64,000 nt of DNA from Candidatus Krumholzibacteriota bacterium (GCA_022711765.1 JAKLEB010000001.1:1780694-1844693), one strand, 5' to 3'. Shown: positions 18,307 to 27,796, counted from the first letter of the stretch. Numbers and translations are program-made. The notes: a model not told the origin generated them from the sequence alone.

Positions 18307-20121
18307 TCAGGCTCCGGAGATCTGCGCGAGCGCGCGGAACTCGGCGCTCGTTCGCAACAGCTCGTCGTACGTTCCGCTCGCGACCAGGCGGCCCTTCTCG
18401 AGCAGGTAGATGACGTCGCAGCCGCGTACAGTCGACAGGCGGTGCGCGATCATGATGGCGGTTTTACTGCGGCCGATCTGGCGGACCGCGTCGAAGATCG
18501 CTTCCTCGGTCACGCTGTCCAACGCGCTGGTGGCCTCATCGAGCACGAGGACGGCGGGATCGTCGTAGAGCGCGCGGGCGATGCCGAGGCGCTGGCGCTG
18601 GCCGCCCGAGAGGCGCACGCCGCGCTCGCCGATCATCGTGTCATAGCCCTGCGGCAGGTCGCCGACGATGAAGTCATGGATGTTGGCCAGCCTGGCCGCG
18701 CGCTCGACCGCCGCCGGGTCGATCTGACGGGGGCGCACGCCGAGGGCGATGTTGGCGGTGATCGTGTCGTCGGCCAGGAAGATCTGCTGCGGCACGTAGC
18801 CGATGTTCATCTGCCAGCGCGGCGCCGTCGCCTCGTCGACCGCAACGCCGTCCACCGTGAGCCACCCGCTGTCCGGGAAGAGCAGCCCCAGCAGGAGGTC
18901 GATCGTGGTCGTCTTGCCCGAACCGGTCGCGCCGACGAACGCGACCGAGGTGCCGGCCTCGATCGTGAGGTCGAACCCGTGCAGGACGGGACGGTCCGCG
19001 CCGGCGTAGCGGAAGGTGATTCCGCACATCTCGATTCGCCCATAAAACGGCAGGGGCGCGAGCCGTGCGCGGTTCACCACGTGGCGGGAGCGGAACTCGG
19101 CCAGGTCGTCGTAAACCTGCTCGAGCGCGGGCCCGCTGAACCGGATCGACGCCACCGACGTGAAGATCGCCTGCATAGACGGCAGCAATCGATAGGTCGC
19201 AAACCCGTACAGGCCGAGGACGGGCAGGACCTTCGTGAGGTCGCTGCCGCGCACGAGCAGGAAGAGAACCATGAAGAGCATGCCCCCGAACGCAACCGTC
19301 TCGAGCGCGTACCGTGGCAGCTGGCCAACGGTCTGCTGCGCCGCCATGTAGCGCGAATAGCGTCGTGACCAGAGGCCGAATCGGCGCAGGAACACCCCTT
19401 CGCGCCCGAGTAGCTTGATGTCCTTGACGCCCGTGAGGGCCTCCGTCGCCGCCTGGAACATCTGGCGGTTGGCCTCGCTGCGCAGCTGGCCGATCCGCTT
19501 GAGCCGGCGGCGGACCGCCAGAAAGATGGCGAGGTACACGGCGGACAGCATCGTCAGCACGGAGATCGCGAGCAGCGGATTCGCGACGACGAGCAGCGCC
19601 AGGATGAAGATCACGACAATGGCGCGGGCGACCAGCTGCATCAGCGGCAGGACGTAGCCCGTGACGGTCTGCTTGACCTCCGCCAGCAGGTTCTTGACCA
19701 GTGCGGCGGTGTTGTGGTCGAGGAAGTAGCTGTATGGCTTGGCGAGGAACTGTTCCAGCATCCGCGCCGAGAGCACGTGGTTCAGCCGCCAGGAGAAGCG
19801 CAGCATGAGCCAGTCCGTCAGGGCGCTCAGACCGTTGGTGACCACCAGGATGACCAGCGCGGTCGCCCCCGTGAAGACCAGGAACGAGGCGTGGCTGGAG
19901 AAGCCGAAGAGCTGGTAGACCCGGCGGAGCGTCCCGCTGCGGTCGATGATCGTCGGGTCGGCCACGAGCGACAGGAACGGCAGTACGGAAGCGATGCCAG
20001 CGACCTGCAGGATCGCCGTGATCGTGAACGCCGGCACGAGCAGGAGCACGCCGCGGCGCTCGCTCCGCTCGAGCAGGGTCCACGCCAAGCGGAGGTCGGA
20101 GGGGTTGGCATCGGCGCGCAT
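18307..20121 (-). CDS. ABC exporter half-transporter (MsbA/PglK-like)
   Basis: This 604-residue fusion has an N-terminal six-helix exporter domain (about 1-330) and a nucleotide-binding domain (about 345-600). The latter has Walker A GATGSGKTT, signature LSGGQRQRLGIARAL, Walker B VLVLDEATSALD and the switch His (IAHRLST). It should act as a homodimer in the inner membrane. The TM domain resembles the PglK/MsbA lipid-linked oligosaccharide or lipid flippase group, but with no glycan or lipid genes nearby the cargo is open. Its start faces the peroxiredoxin gene across a 197-base divergent gap. Confidence 0.88.
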   Translation of the reverse strand: MRADANPSDLRLAWTLLERSERRGVLLLVPAFTITAILQVAGIASVLPFLSLVADPTIIDRSGTLRRVYQLFGFSSHASFLVFTGATALVILVVTNGLSALTDWLMLRFSWRLNHVLSARMLEQFLAKPYSYFLDHNTAALVKNLLAEVKQTVTGYVLPLMQLVARAIVVIFILALLVVANPLLAISVLTMLSAVYLAIFLAVRRRLKRIGQLRSEANRQMFQAATEALTGVKDIKLLGREGVFLRRFGLWSRRYSRYMAAQQTVGQLPRYALETVAFGGMLFMVLFLLVRGSDLTKVLPVLGLYGFATYRLLPSMQAIFTSVASIRFSGPALEQVYDDLAEFRSRHVVNRARLAPLPFYGRIEMCGITFRYAGADRPVLHGFDLTIEAGTSVAFVGATGSGKTTTIDLLLGLLFPDSGWLTVDGVAVDEATAPRWQMNIGYVPQQIFLADDTITANIALGVRPRQIDPAAVERAARLANIHDFIVGDLPQGYDTMIGERGVRLSGGQRQRLGIARALYDDPAVLVLDEATSALDSVTEEAIFDAVRQIGRSKTAIMIAHRLSTVRGCDVIYLLEKGRLVASGTYDELLRTSAEFRALAQISGA

Positions 20122-20318
20122 CGTCTCGAGGACCCCTCTTTCGATCCGGCCTCAGAGCGTGCCGGGACCGGCGGTCAGCGGCGGCGGAAGACTAAGCACG
20201 GCGGCGGATTTCGGCCAGCCGCGCCCGCGTGCGGCCGGACGCTGCCGACATTACCATGAAGCAAATGGAACCGGACGCCGCAGGCGCCGGCAAGACCCCG
20301 AATCCGGAGGAAGGCACG

Positions 20319-20933
20319 ATGACCGAAGCCGTCAACGAGGTCAAGGTCGGCATGCAGGTACCCGACTTCACGCTCACCTGCTACGACCCCAGGAAGCACG
20401 ATTTCACGAAGGTGTCGCTCGGCGAGCTGAAGAACAACGGCAAGTGGACCGTGCTCTTCTTCTATCCCGCCGACTTCACGTTCGTCTGAGCGACCGAATT
20501 CGCTGCTCTGGCAGAGCAGCAGGATCGTTTCGAGAAGATGGGCGCCGCGCTCATCACCGTCTCCACCGACACCGAGTTCACGCATCTGGCGTGGAAGCGC
20601 GACGAGAAGGAGCTGGCCCAGGTCAAGTACCTCATGGGCTCGGATCCGACCGGACGCGTCTCGCGGCTGTTCGGCGTGTGGGACCCCGCGTCCGGCCTCG
20701 CGCTGCGCGGCACGTTCATCATCGCGCCGGACGGGACCCTCTACAACTCCGAGGTGAACTTCTACAACATGGGCCGCAACATCGACGAGCTCATGCGGAA
20801 GTTCAAGGCCAACATCTACCTGTCGCGCAAGACGAACGAGGGCTGCCCGTCCAAGTGGAAGGACGAGGGCGACAAGACGCTGCGGCCCGGGCCCGAGATG
20901 GTCGGGAAGGTGCACGAGGCGCTCAACGGCTGA
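20319..20933 (+). CDS. prxU: Selenocysteine-containing 2-Cys peroxiredoxin (AhpC/Prx family), in-frame TGA at 20487
   Basis: This peroxide reductase has 204 codons when the TGA at 20487-20489 is read as selenocysteine (residue 57). The sequence reads PADFTFV-U-ATEFAAL: Sec occupies exactly the peroxidatic position of the family motif PxxxTxxC. Coding similarity continues in the same frame on both sides, including DPTGRVSRLFGVWD (active-site Arg region) and the C-terminal NEGCPSKW, whose Cys matches the resolving Cys of AhpC-type enzymes. A bacterial SECIS-like hairpin follows the TGA. ATG 20319 has GGAGGAAGG at ideal spacing. An automatic gene call would split this into two false ORFs or a pseudogene. 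No sel genes are in the window. Confidence 0.88.
20487..20520 (+). promoter_or_regulatory. UGA selenocysteine codon and bacterial SECIS-like hairpin
   Basis: The TGA (20487-20489) is followed by a stem GCTGCTC (20502-20508), loop TGGCA (20509-20513) and stem GAGCAGC (20514-20520). The 7-bp stem is perfect. The loop has a G at its second position and begins 19 bases after the TGA, fitting the known bacterial SECIS pattern (short loop, G among the first two bases, close to the UGA). Confidence 0.78.
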
Positions 20934-22101
20934 CGTCGGCGCATTCGTCGCGCAGCGCCGCGAGCCCCCGGGCGAGCGCTGCCGGCTCGGCGAGCAGGCT
21001 CACCACCACCGACCCGGCGATCGGCAGATCGAAGAAGTGGCCGGGATGCACCAGTTGGCCGTGGCGTTCGACGAGCGCCACGGCCAGTTCCTCGTCCGTC
21101 CGCATGCCCGGCACGCGCAGGATCGCCGACCAGCCGGCGTCGGCGCGCAGGACCGTGAGCGGCGAGTCGCCGCCGGTCCCGGCGTCCAGGACGGCGAGCG
21201 ACGACCGCAGCCGCCCCTGGATCGCGGCGCGGATCCGCGCGCCGATCGTGAACAGCGCCGGCAGGGCGGCCTGCACCGGCGTGCCCGCCGAGAGGTAGGT
21301 GTCGGTCACGATCTCGAGCCGGCCGGCCGCCTCGCGCCGCGCCGTCGCGGGGCCGCTCAGCGCGATCCAGCCCAGCTTGTAGTGCGGCAGGCCGAGACTC
21401 TTCGAGATCCCGTCGAGCGTGAACGTGAGGCAGCGCGAGTTCGCCGCCGCCGACGGCGGCACGGTCGATTCGCGGCCGTGGGGATAGTCGCGGAAGACCT
21501 CGTCGACCACGAGCCCGAGCCCTCGCTCGGCGCAGAATCCGGCGAGCGCGTCGAGCTCGTCGGCCGCGAGGTACACGCCAGCCGGGTTGTGCGGCGAGAC
21601 GACGATCGCGGCCCGCGTGCGCGGCGTCATCGCGGCGCGCAGCGCGGCGAGGTCGACCTGCCAGGCGCCGTCGTAGCGGAGCGGATATGCCACCGGCCGC
21701 ACGCCGGCTAGCCGCAGCAGGTAGTCGAAGAGCGGGTAGCTCGGCACCGGCACGAGGACCTCGTCGCCGGGATCGCAGAGCACGGCGAGCACGTGGGCGT
21801 ACGCCTCGCTCGTGCCGGCGGTGAGGAAGAGGTCGTCCGGCTCGACCGCGACGCCCGCCCGGGCGTAGGTCTCGCTCACCGCCTCTCGCGCCGAGCGCAG
21901 GCCGCGGGGCGCCGGGTCGTAACGCTCGGCCGCGCCGAGGGCGATCGCGTCGCGCAACGCCGCGACCGGATACTCGAGGCCGCAGATCGTGGGATTGCTC
22001 ACGGTCAGGTCGCTCAGGGGCAAGCCGGCCGCGTGCCGCCTCGCGACCGCGAGCGCGAGCGCATTCGGCTCGCGAGGCCATGCGGTCCGCGTCGAGAACA
22101 C
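20923..22101 (-). CDS. Class I/II PLP-dependent aminotransferase
   Basis: This 392-residue fold-type I aminotransferase has the substrate-side N-terminus SNPTICGLEYP, TAGTSEAYAH (PLP phosphate site), SPHNPAGVY, DEVFRDY and the PLP-binding Lys in DGISKSLGLPHYKLGW. The start is GTG 22101: typical relatives begin FSxRTxW, and this start avoids overlapping the upstream methyltransferase. The substrate cannot be assigned; pyridoxal aminotransferases acting on alanine, aspartate or aromatic amino acids look alike at this level. The 3' end overlaps the peroxiredoxin 3' end by 11 bases, convergently. Confidence 0.85.
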   Translation of the reverse strand: MFSTRTAWPREPNALALAVARRHAAGLPLSDLTVSNPTICGLEYPVAALRDAIALGAAERYDPAPRGLRSAREAVSETYARAGVAVEPDDLFLTAGTSEAYAHVLAVLCDPGDEVLVPVPSYPLFDYLLRLAGVRPVAYPLRYDGAWQVDLAALRAAMTPRTRAAIVVSPHNPAGVYLAADELDALAGFCAERGLGLVVDEVFRDYPHGRESTVPPSAAANSRCLTFTLDGISKSLGLPHYKLGWIALSGPATARREAAGRLEIVTDTYLSAGTPVQAALPALFTIGARIRAAIQGRLRSSLAVLDAGTGGDSPLTVLRADAGWSAILRVPGMRTDEELAVALVERHGQLVHPGHFFDLPIAGSVVVSLLAEPAALARGLAALRDECADVSR

Positions 22102-22105
22102 GGCG

Positions 22106-23029
22106 TCAGCGCCGCACGCGCACGAACGTCCCCATCGGCAGGTCACGTCCGTGGCGGGACGGCAGGATGAACTCGCCGTACTCGGCGCCCGCGACGTCGC
22201 AGTGGCCCTTCACGACGTTCAGGCCGACCGTCGGCGACAGGCCGGCCGCGTACAGGCTGAGCACGAGGAAATGACGATCTGGATCGAGGAGCTTGCCGGC
22301 GAGCCGGACCAGCTCGTCGAGCTTCTCCGCGAGGGTCCACTTCTCGCCGCCCGGACCGCGGCCATAGGGTGGCGGATCCATGATGACTCCGTGGTAGACG
22401 TTGCCCCGCTTCACCTCGCGCCGGACGAACTTCAAGGCGTCCTCGTGGACCCAGTGGATGTCGCCGAGGCCGTTGAGCTGCCGGTTCTGGTTGGCCCAGT
22501 TGAGCCCGGGCCGCGAAGCGTCGACGTGCACGACCTCGGCGCCGGCCTGCCGCGCGACCAGGGACGCCGCACCGGTGTAGGCGAAGAGGTTCAGCACGCG
22601 CGGCTGCGGCACCGGCCAGCCGGCGAGCGCATCGTGGACGAAGCGCCAGTTCGCCGTCTGCTCGGGGAAGACACCGACGTGTCCGAACGCGGTGAGCGCG
22701 AGGCGCAGCTGCAGGCGCAGGTCGCCGTGGGTGTACGTCACGCGCCAGCTGTCCGGCATCTCCGGGCGCCGCGCCCAGCCGCCGCCGGTCTCGTCGGCCG
22801 CCCGGTATCGTTCCGTCTGCTTGCGCACGAAGTGAGCCGCGGCCGCTTCCCGCCACACCTCGTCCGGCAGCACTCGCCGCCAGATCGCCTGCGGTTCCGG
22901 GCGAATGAGCGTGTACTGGCCGAAGCGCTCCAGCTTCTCGCCGTCGCCCGCGTCGATCAGCTCGTATTCGGACCAGTCCGGTGAATCTGTCCGGGCCAAC
23001 TCGCGGCTCCTCGGCGCCAGGGTCGTCAC
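22106..23029 (-). CDS. Class I SAM-dependent methyltransferase (RlmI/RlmK-like)
   Basis: The SAM-binding motif is LNLFAYTGAASLVARQAGA with the acidic end VHVDASRPG. The DPPPYGRG motif is that of nucleic-acid amino- or C5-methyltransferases. The core resembles the catalytic half of rRNA methyltransferases such as RlmI or RlmK, without a PUA domain. The target is probably RNA. The start is uncertain: GTG 23029 gives 307 residues, while a GTG at 23083 would add 18 that look unconserved. It lies 4 bases upstream of the aminotransferase and is probably co-transcribed with it. Confidence 0.8.
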   Translation of the reverse strand: MTTLAPRSRELARTDSPDWSEYELIDAGDGEKLERFGQYTLIRPEPQAIWRRVLPDEVWREAAAAHFVRKQTERYRAADETGGGWARRPEMPDSWRVTYTHGDLRLQLRLALTAFGHVGVFPEQTANWRFVHDALAGWPVPQPRVLNLFAYTGAASLVARQAGAEVVHVDASRPGLNWANQNRQLNGLGDIHWVHEDALKFVRREVKRGNVYHGVIMDPPPYGRGPGGEKWTLAEKLDELVRLAGKLLDPDRHFLVLSLYAAGLSPTVGLNVVKGHCDVAGAEYGEFILPSRHGRDLPMGTFVRVRR

Positions 23030-23158
23030 GGAGTCTAGCCGACCGAGCCCGCGCGCGCACGCCGAATCTCGGCGAATCGGCACCCGCGTCGGAGACCGCG
23101 CTCGCGGCGTCTCGCGAGCCCGGTCGAGCAGTTCTTACGCGAACGGGCCGGCGCGCGT

Positions 23159-23899
23159 TCAGAGATCCACCGTGAATCCCACGTCGAACCCCGTGTGCTG
23201 CCCGGGATAGCCGCGCGGGTTGCAGACCACCCGCGTCCCGCCCAGCCGGTAGTCGCGCGCCCGGTGGATGTGGCCGTGCAGCCAGAGTGCCGGACCGCTC
23301 GTGGTGATCAGCGCCTCCAGGTTCGAGGCGTAGGCCGGGCTGAACGGCTGGTCGTCCGGCGCGACGGACACCGAACCCGCGCTCGGCGCGTGGTGAGTGA
23401 CCACGACGGTGCGGGCATTCGCGCCTGCCAACTCCCGCGCGAGCCAGGCTCGCGCTCGGCGGTGCCAGCGGAGGGTATCGCGCGGTCGGGCGGCGCGGAG
23501 GCGCGGCGAGATGCGGATCTCGCGATAGTCCCACATCCTCTCGGCGGCGAGCGCCCGGGCGGCGCGGGAATCGCCGTGCAGGTCGAAATCGGTCCAGAGC
23601 GTGCAGCCGAGGATGCGCACCGAGTCCAGCTCGAGGACTCCACGGTCGAGCACGCGCACGCCGGTGCCCTTCGCGGCGCGACGCAGCGCGCCGAGGTGCC
23701 GCGGGAATGCCTCGCCGTAGTACTCGTGGTTGCCGGGAACGTAGACGACCGGACGATCGCCGAACGCGGCGGCCGCCCAGGCGACCCCCGCCGTGCCCGT
23801 GCTGATGTCTCCGGCGAGGAGCACGAGGTCGGCGTCGACCGCGGGCGGAGCGAAGTCGGCGAATTCGAGGTGCAGATCGCTGAGCAGGAGCAACCGCAT
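23159..23899 (-). CDS. Calcineurin-like metallophosphoesterase
   Basis: This 246-residue protein carries the full metal-ligand set of the fold: SDLHLE at residues 7-12, LAGDIS, VPGNHEYY, THHAPS and HGHIH. It is a cytoplasmic two-metal phosphoesterase; no signal peptide or membrane segment is seen. The size and the LWTDFDL stretch resemble stand-alone bacterial Icc/YfcE-like enzymes of unknown substrate. The ATG is followed at once by the first beta strand (MRLLLLSDLHL), which fixes the start. Confidence 0.88.
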   Translation of the reverse strand: MRLLLLSDLHLEFADFAPPAVDADLVLLAGDISTGTAGVAWAAAAFGDRPVVYVPGNHEYYGEAFPRHLGALRRAAKGTGVRVLDRGVLELDSVRILGCTLWTDFDLHGDSRAARALAAERMWDYREIRISPRLRAARPRDTLRWHRRARAWLARELAGANARTVVVTHHAPSAGSVSVAPDDQPFSPAYASNLEALITTSGPALWLHGHIHRARDYRLGGTRVVCNPRGYPGQHTGFDVGFTVDL

Positions 23900-23959
23900 G
23901 GTCCCGAGAGTAGCCGCGAATCACGGACCGGCCAACCGGCAAGTCGGTTGCGCCCGACC

Positions 23960-25168
23960 CTAGGCCGGCCCGGCGACCCTGGCCGCGCGACCCGCGAGCA
24001 GCAGGACGGGGACGGCCGCGAGCTGGGCCGCGACCGAGAACGCGACCAGCCAGCCGACCGACACGTCGTAGAGCACGCCGATCAGGGCGCTGCCGAGGAA
24101 CCAGGCCAGGCCGTACCCCGCGTTGAAGAGGCCGTACGCCGTCCCGCGGCGGCGCGCCGGCACGAGGTCGGCGATCGCGGCTCGCATGATGGACTCCTGG
24201 GCGCCCATCCCGACGCCCCAGCAGACCATGCCGGCCACGACGAGCGGGAAGCCGCCGAGGAACACCAGCGGCGCGAACGCCGAGGATACGACGACGACCA
24301 CGGCGAGCACCCGCAGGCCGTACCGATCGAACAGCTTGCCGAACAACAGGGCGGCGAGCGCGTCGACGCCCATGGCGACGGCGTAGAGGATCGGAACCCA
24401 GGCGGCGAGGGCTATCCCGTCCTTCTGGAGGCGGAACGCGATCAACGGGAAGTCGGCGTACCCGGCCGCGACCAGGGCGGTCGCCGTGCAGTAGAGCCAG
24501 AACGGTCGGCCGAGCCCGCGCCGGTCGGTGGCGACGCGTCCCCCCTCGAGGTCGCTCGGACTGGGGTAGGCGACTCGCGCGACGACCAGCGCGCCGAGCG
24601 CCAGGAACGCCGCCACGCCGAGCAACGCGAAAGCTTGCCGGTAGCTCCCCCGCGCCGACAGCACGCCGGCCGCGAGCAACGGTCCCGCGACGGCGCCGAT
24701 CTGATCGAGCGCCTCGTGGAGGCCGAACCCCCACCCCCGGCCGAGCCGGGAGGTCGCGTGCGAGAGCATGACGTCCCGGGACGGAGTGCGGATCGCCTTG
24801 CCCGTCCGCTCCAGGATCATCAACAGGGCGGCGACTTCCCAGCGTCCCGCGAGGGCGATCGCCGGCACGGCGAGCAGGTTGACCGAGTACCCGACGAGGG
24901 TCAGCTCCCAGTAGCGCCTGGTCCGGTCGGCGAGATATCCCGAGGCGAGGCGCAGCCCATACCCGATGAGCTCGCCGAGTCCCGCCACGAAACCGACGAC
25001 GGCGCCGCTCGCGCCGAGGAGGGCGAGGAAGGGGCCCGTGATGCTGCGGGCTCCCTCGTAGGTCACGTCGGCGAAGAGGCTGACCACGCCGAACAGCACG
25101 ACGAACCCGAGCGCCCGGCGCATCAGCGCGTCGTCACGAACCCTGGCCGCTCCGGGTTCGCTCCGCAC
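23960..25168 (-). CDS. Major facilitator superfamily transporter
   Basis: This membrane protein of up to 402 residues has about 12 helices and a central loop around SDLEGGRVATDRRG. The loop between TM2 and TM3 has the MFS signature form (GYLADRTRRYW), repeated in the second half as GKLFDRYGLR. The start may be GTG 25168 or ATG 25123 (MRRALGFVV), which begins right at TM1. It resembles uncharacterised MFS permeases; no substrate can be inferred. Confidence 0.85.
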   Translation of the reverse strand: MRSEPGAARVRDDALMRRALGFVVLFGVVSLFADVTYEGARSITGPFLALLGASGAVVGFVAGLGELIGYGLRLASGYLADRTRRYWELTLVGYSVNLLAVPAIALAGRWEVAALLMILERTGKAIRTPSRDVMLSHATSRLGRGWGFGLHEALDQIGAVAGPLLAAGVLSARGSYRQAFALLGVAAFLALGALVVARVAYPSPSDLEGGRVATDRRGLGRPFWLYCTATALVAAGYADFPLIAFRLQKDGIALAAWVPILYAVAMGVDALAALLFGKLFDRYGLRVLAVVVVVSSAFAPLVFLGGFPLVVAGMVCWGVGMGAQESIMRAAIADLVPARRRGTAYGLFNAGYGLAWFLGSALIGVLYDVSVGWLVAFSVAAQLAAVPVLLLAGRAARVAGPA

Positions 25169-25235
25169 GCCGATCCCCTTTCACCGACGCAGTCCTGGGC
25201 GGCCGCCGGCGTGCCGGCTCGCCGGCCAGCCGACG

Positions 25236-27650
25236 TCAGTAGAGCGCCTCCGCCAGCCCGTCCGCGCCGGCGCGCCAGGGCACCCAGGCGATGGCGATCT
25301 CGCCGACCGTGATGTCCGACTTCCGCGGCCTCACCAGCTTCGTCTCGACGGCGACCGCGGCCGGGTCGAACCGCCCCGTCAGGATGGCCGTCTCCTGGGC
25401 GAATTCCTGCTCGAGCGTCGCGAGGCGCTCCCGCAGGGCGCCCACGCTCTCGCCGGCGCGCTCGACGTCCTCCTTCTCCTTCCCCACCCGGCCGGCGCTC
25501 TTCATGGCCGTCGAGGCGCGCCCGACCGTGCCGGCCGAGACTGCCTTCCGGCCGAGGAAGGCCCCCAGCAGCGTCGCGCCGACGGAGATCGCCGTGTGCA
25601 TCTTCTGCTGGCCGTACTGCGCCTTCTCCCGCTCCACGCGTTCCTCCGCCCGCCGGACGCGGTCCTGCAGCGCCTGCAGCTTGGGCGCATACTTCGCGCG
25701 CAGCTTCTCGACCGCGGCGTCGCGCTGCTCGCGCTGCGCCTGCGCCACCCGCGCGGCGAAATCGCCCGCCGTCTCGCCGGGCTGCGAGACCAGCCTCAGG
25801 GCCGGGCAGGCGTGGAGATCGAGCGTGACGTTCTGGTAGAGATGCGACACGAGCGCGTTACGCCACGCCGCGAGGTTCTTCGCGTTCGCGGCCGCGGCGG
25901 GCAGCGCCGCGAAACGAGCGCCAGGTTGGGCCTCGCGGAGCAAGTCCTGGCGGATGTCGCCGTACTGCGACGCCTGCTCCCATGCCGGCTGGTCGCCCTC
26001 GTCCGCCAGCGGCGCGACGTGGGTGTAGGGCACCCAGGCGTCGACCTTGGCCTTCGCGTCGACGAAGTGGAGTCGGCTCACGCCGACCAAAGCTGGCCGG
26101 TAGGTGACCTGCGGCGCGGCGGCGCGGGGCCGCAGGAAAAACTCGGAGACTCCGGCGGGCGCGATCGGTTTCGTCTCGGCCGGCCCGGCAACGTCGACCG
26201 CGGCCGGCGCGGACGGCGCGGCGGGCGCGGTCGCGGCGACCCCGCCGCGCGTCAGTTGCTGGATCTGGGGCATCGCCAGCGGGCCGCGCAGGTAAGACAG
26301 CGCCCACCGGCTCTGGAACACCACCGCGTCGTCCTCGTGCACGTTGCGCATGAGGAACACGCGATTGCCGAGGCCGGCGAGGATCGCCTCGATCCTTGCC
26401 CGGTCGAAGGACCCTCCCGACCCCGCGAGGGCTCCCTCGAGGCCCTCCATGACGCGCGCCTTGTCGCGCTCCGTCTGCAGCCGGCCGACGAACCACGTGC
26501 CCGCGTTGGCGAGGCCCTTGTAGTCCAGGTCCACCGGGTTTTGGGTCGAGAGCACGACGCCGAGCCCGAATGCCCGCGCCTGCTTGAGCAGCGTCAGCAT
26601 GGGCGTCTTCGACGGCGGGTTCGCCGTCGGCGGGAAGTAGCCGTAGATCTCGTCCATGTACAGGAGGGCGCGCAGGCTGCTCGTACCCGACTGCCCGCGC
26701 ATCCAGGCGACGAGCTCATTCAGGAGGATCGTGACGAAGAACATCCGCTCGGCGTCCGACAGGTGCGCGATCGAGAGGATCGAGACGCGCGGCTTGCCGT
26801 CGGGCGTGTACAGCAGCCGCTGGATGTCGAGCGGATCGCCCGCCAACCAGGCTGAGAAACCGGGCGAGGCGATCAGGTTGTTGAGGCGCATGGCGAGCTC
26901 GAAACGGTCCCGGGCGGGGAAGAACGACTCCACGTCGAAGACGCCGAGCTTCGTGAACGACGGCTTCTGGATCTCCTGGATCATCCCGGCGAGGTCGAGG
27001 TCGCGGCCCTCGTGCCAGGCGCGGTCGAGGATGTTCGACAGCAGGATGTGCTCGCGGCTCTGCACGGGATCCGCCTCGATGCCGATCAGACCGAGCAGAC
27101 CGGAGACTGCGGACAAGACCCGGTCCCGCAGCGCGGCCGTGTCGGCGGCGAGGGCCGGCGGCGGCGCCGCGAGGGAGCGCAGGACCGCGAGCGGCCGCAC
27201 GGCGCCGTTGCCGGGCGTGTAGATCGCCATCTCGACCGAGTCCTTCAGCCGGCGGATGCGCGCGCCGTCCTGCCCCCATTGCGCCAGACCGCTGCGCCAC
27301 GTCTCGGCCGTCTTCGCCGCGTACTGGTCGGGGGTCAGGCTCCGCCGGCCGGCCTCGGCCTCGTCGATCCAGGGCCGGAAATCGCCGGGCTGCAGGTCGG
27401 GGAACGTGAGCAGGAGGTTGCCGATGTCGCCCTTCGGGTCGATCGCGATCGCCGGGATCCCGTCGATCGCCGCTTCCTCGAGGATCGTCACGCACAGACC
27501 GGTCTTGCCGCTGCCCGTCATGCCCACGCAGACGGCGTGCGTGGTGAGATCCCTCGAATCGTACAGGAGGAGATCGTCCGTCACGGACGCCGTGTCCGGC
27601 GCGAATCGCTTGCCGAGATAGAACACGCCGAGTGTCTCGAAATCAGCCAC
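25236..27650 (-). CDS. HerA/VirB4-like ATPase (DUF853 type) with C-terminal coiled coil
   Basis: This 804-residue P-loop ATPase has Walker A GMTGSGKTGLC (near residue 45), the DPKGD box, Walker B ALLYMDEIYGYFP, the STQNPVDLDYKGL motif and a conserved arginine (GRLQTERDKAR). This is the HerA/FtsK-fold helicase-translocase pattern as in DUF853 proteins. After about residue 460 come an Ala/Pro-rich linker, a region of unknown fold, and a long charged coiled coil (about 620-760) broken by a hydrophobic Gly-rich patch. No NurA nuclease, Sir2 or other defence partner is adjacent, so a role in DNA or membrane-associated pumping remains open. Confidence 0.82.
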   Translation of the reverse strand: MADFETLGVFYLGKRFAPDTASVTDDLLLYDSRDLTTHAVCVGMTGSGKTGLCVTILEEAAIDGIPAIAIDPKGDIGNLLLTFPDLQPGDFRPWIDEAEAGRRSLTPDQYAAKTAETWRSGLAQWGQDGARIRRLKDSVEMAIYTPGNGAVRPLAVLRSLAAPPPALAADTAALRDRVLSAVSGLLGLIGIEADPVQSREHILLSNILDRAWHEGRDLDLAGMIQEIQKPSFTKLGVFDVESFFPARDRFELAMRLNNLIASPGFSAWLAGDPLDIQRLLYTPDGKPRVSILSIAHLSDAERMFFVTILLNELVAWMRGQSGTSSLRALLYMDEIYGYFPPTANPPSKTPMLTLLKQARAFGLGVVLSTQNPVDLDYKGLANAGTWFVGRLQTERDKARVMEGLEGALAGSGGSFDRARIEAILAGLGNRVFLMRNVHEDDAVVFQSRWALSYLRGPLAMPQIQQLTRGGVAATAPAAPSAPAAVDVAGPAETKPIAPAGVSEFFLRPRAAAPQVTYRPALVGVSRLHFVDAKAKVDAWVPYTHVAPLADEGDQPAWEQASQYGDIRQDLLREAQPGARFAALPAAAANAKNLAAWRNALVSHLYQNVTLDLHACPALRLVSQPGETAGDFAARVAQAQREQRDAAVEKLRAKYAPKLQALQDRVRRAEERVEREKAQYGQQKMHTAISVGATLLGAFLGRKAVSAGTVGRASTAMKSAGRVGKEKEDVERAGESVGALRERLATLEQEFAQETAILTGRFDPAAVAVETKLVRPRKSDITVGEIAIAWVPWRAGADGLAEALY

Positions 27651-27761
27651 GGCTCGCCTCCCGGGTTACGAGGATCCACCTGGAGATTACTCCGAAAGAA
27701 CCGGAGCACAAGCCCGGGATTCCGGCGTTGACGTCGCGCGATCACGACGGCGGGAACGCCC

Positions 27762-27796
27762 GAGGGCCGCCTCAGCCTTCGCTGGCGGCGGCCCTC
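27762..27796 (-). terminator. Hairpin between the secreted FG-GAP gene and the HerA-like gene
   Basis: The 10-bp arms GAGGGCCGCC and GGCGGCCCTC are separated by 15 bases, 26 bases beyond the stop of the leftward FG-GAP gene. There is no T-run on the minus strand, so termination efficiency is uncertain. Confidence 0.45.

Noticed and set aside
20487..20489. Peroxiredoxin read as a pseudogene with a premature stop
   Set aside because: The stop coincides with the peroxidatic Cys codon, the frame is intact on both sides, and a SECIS-like hairpin follows, so recoding explains it better.
25236..27650. HerA-based anti-phage defence system
   Set aside because: No Sir2, nuclease or other effector gene lies beside the ATPase; its neighbours are a transporter and an exoprotein.
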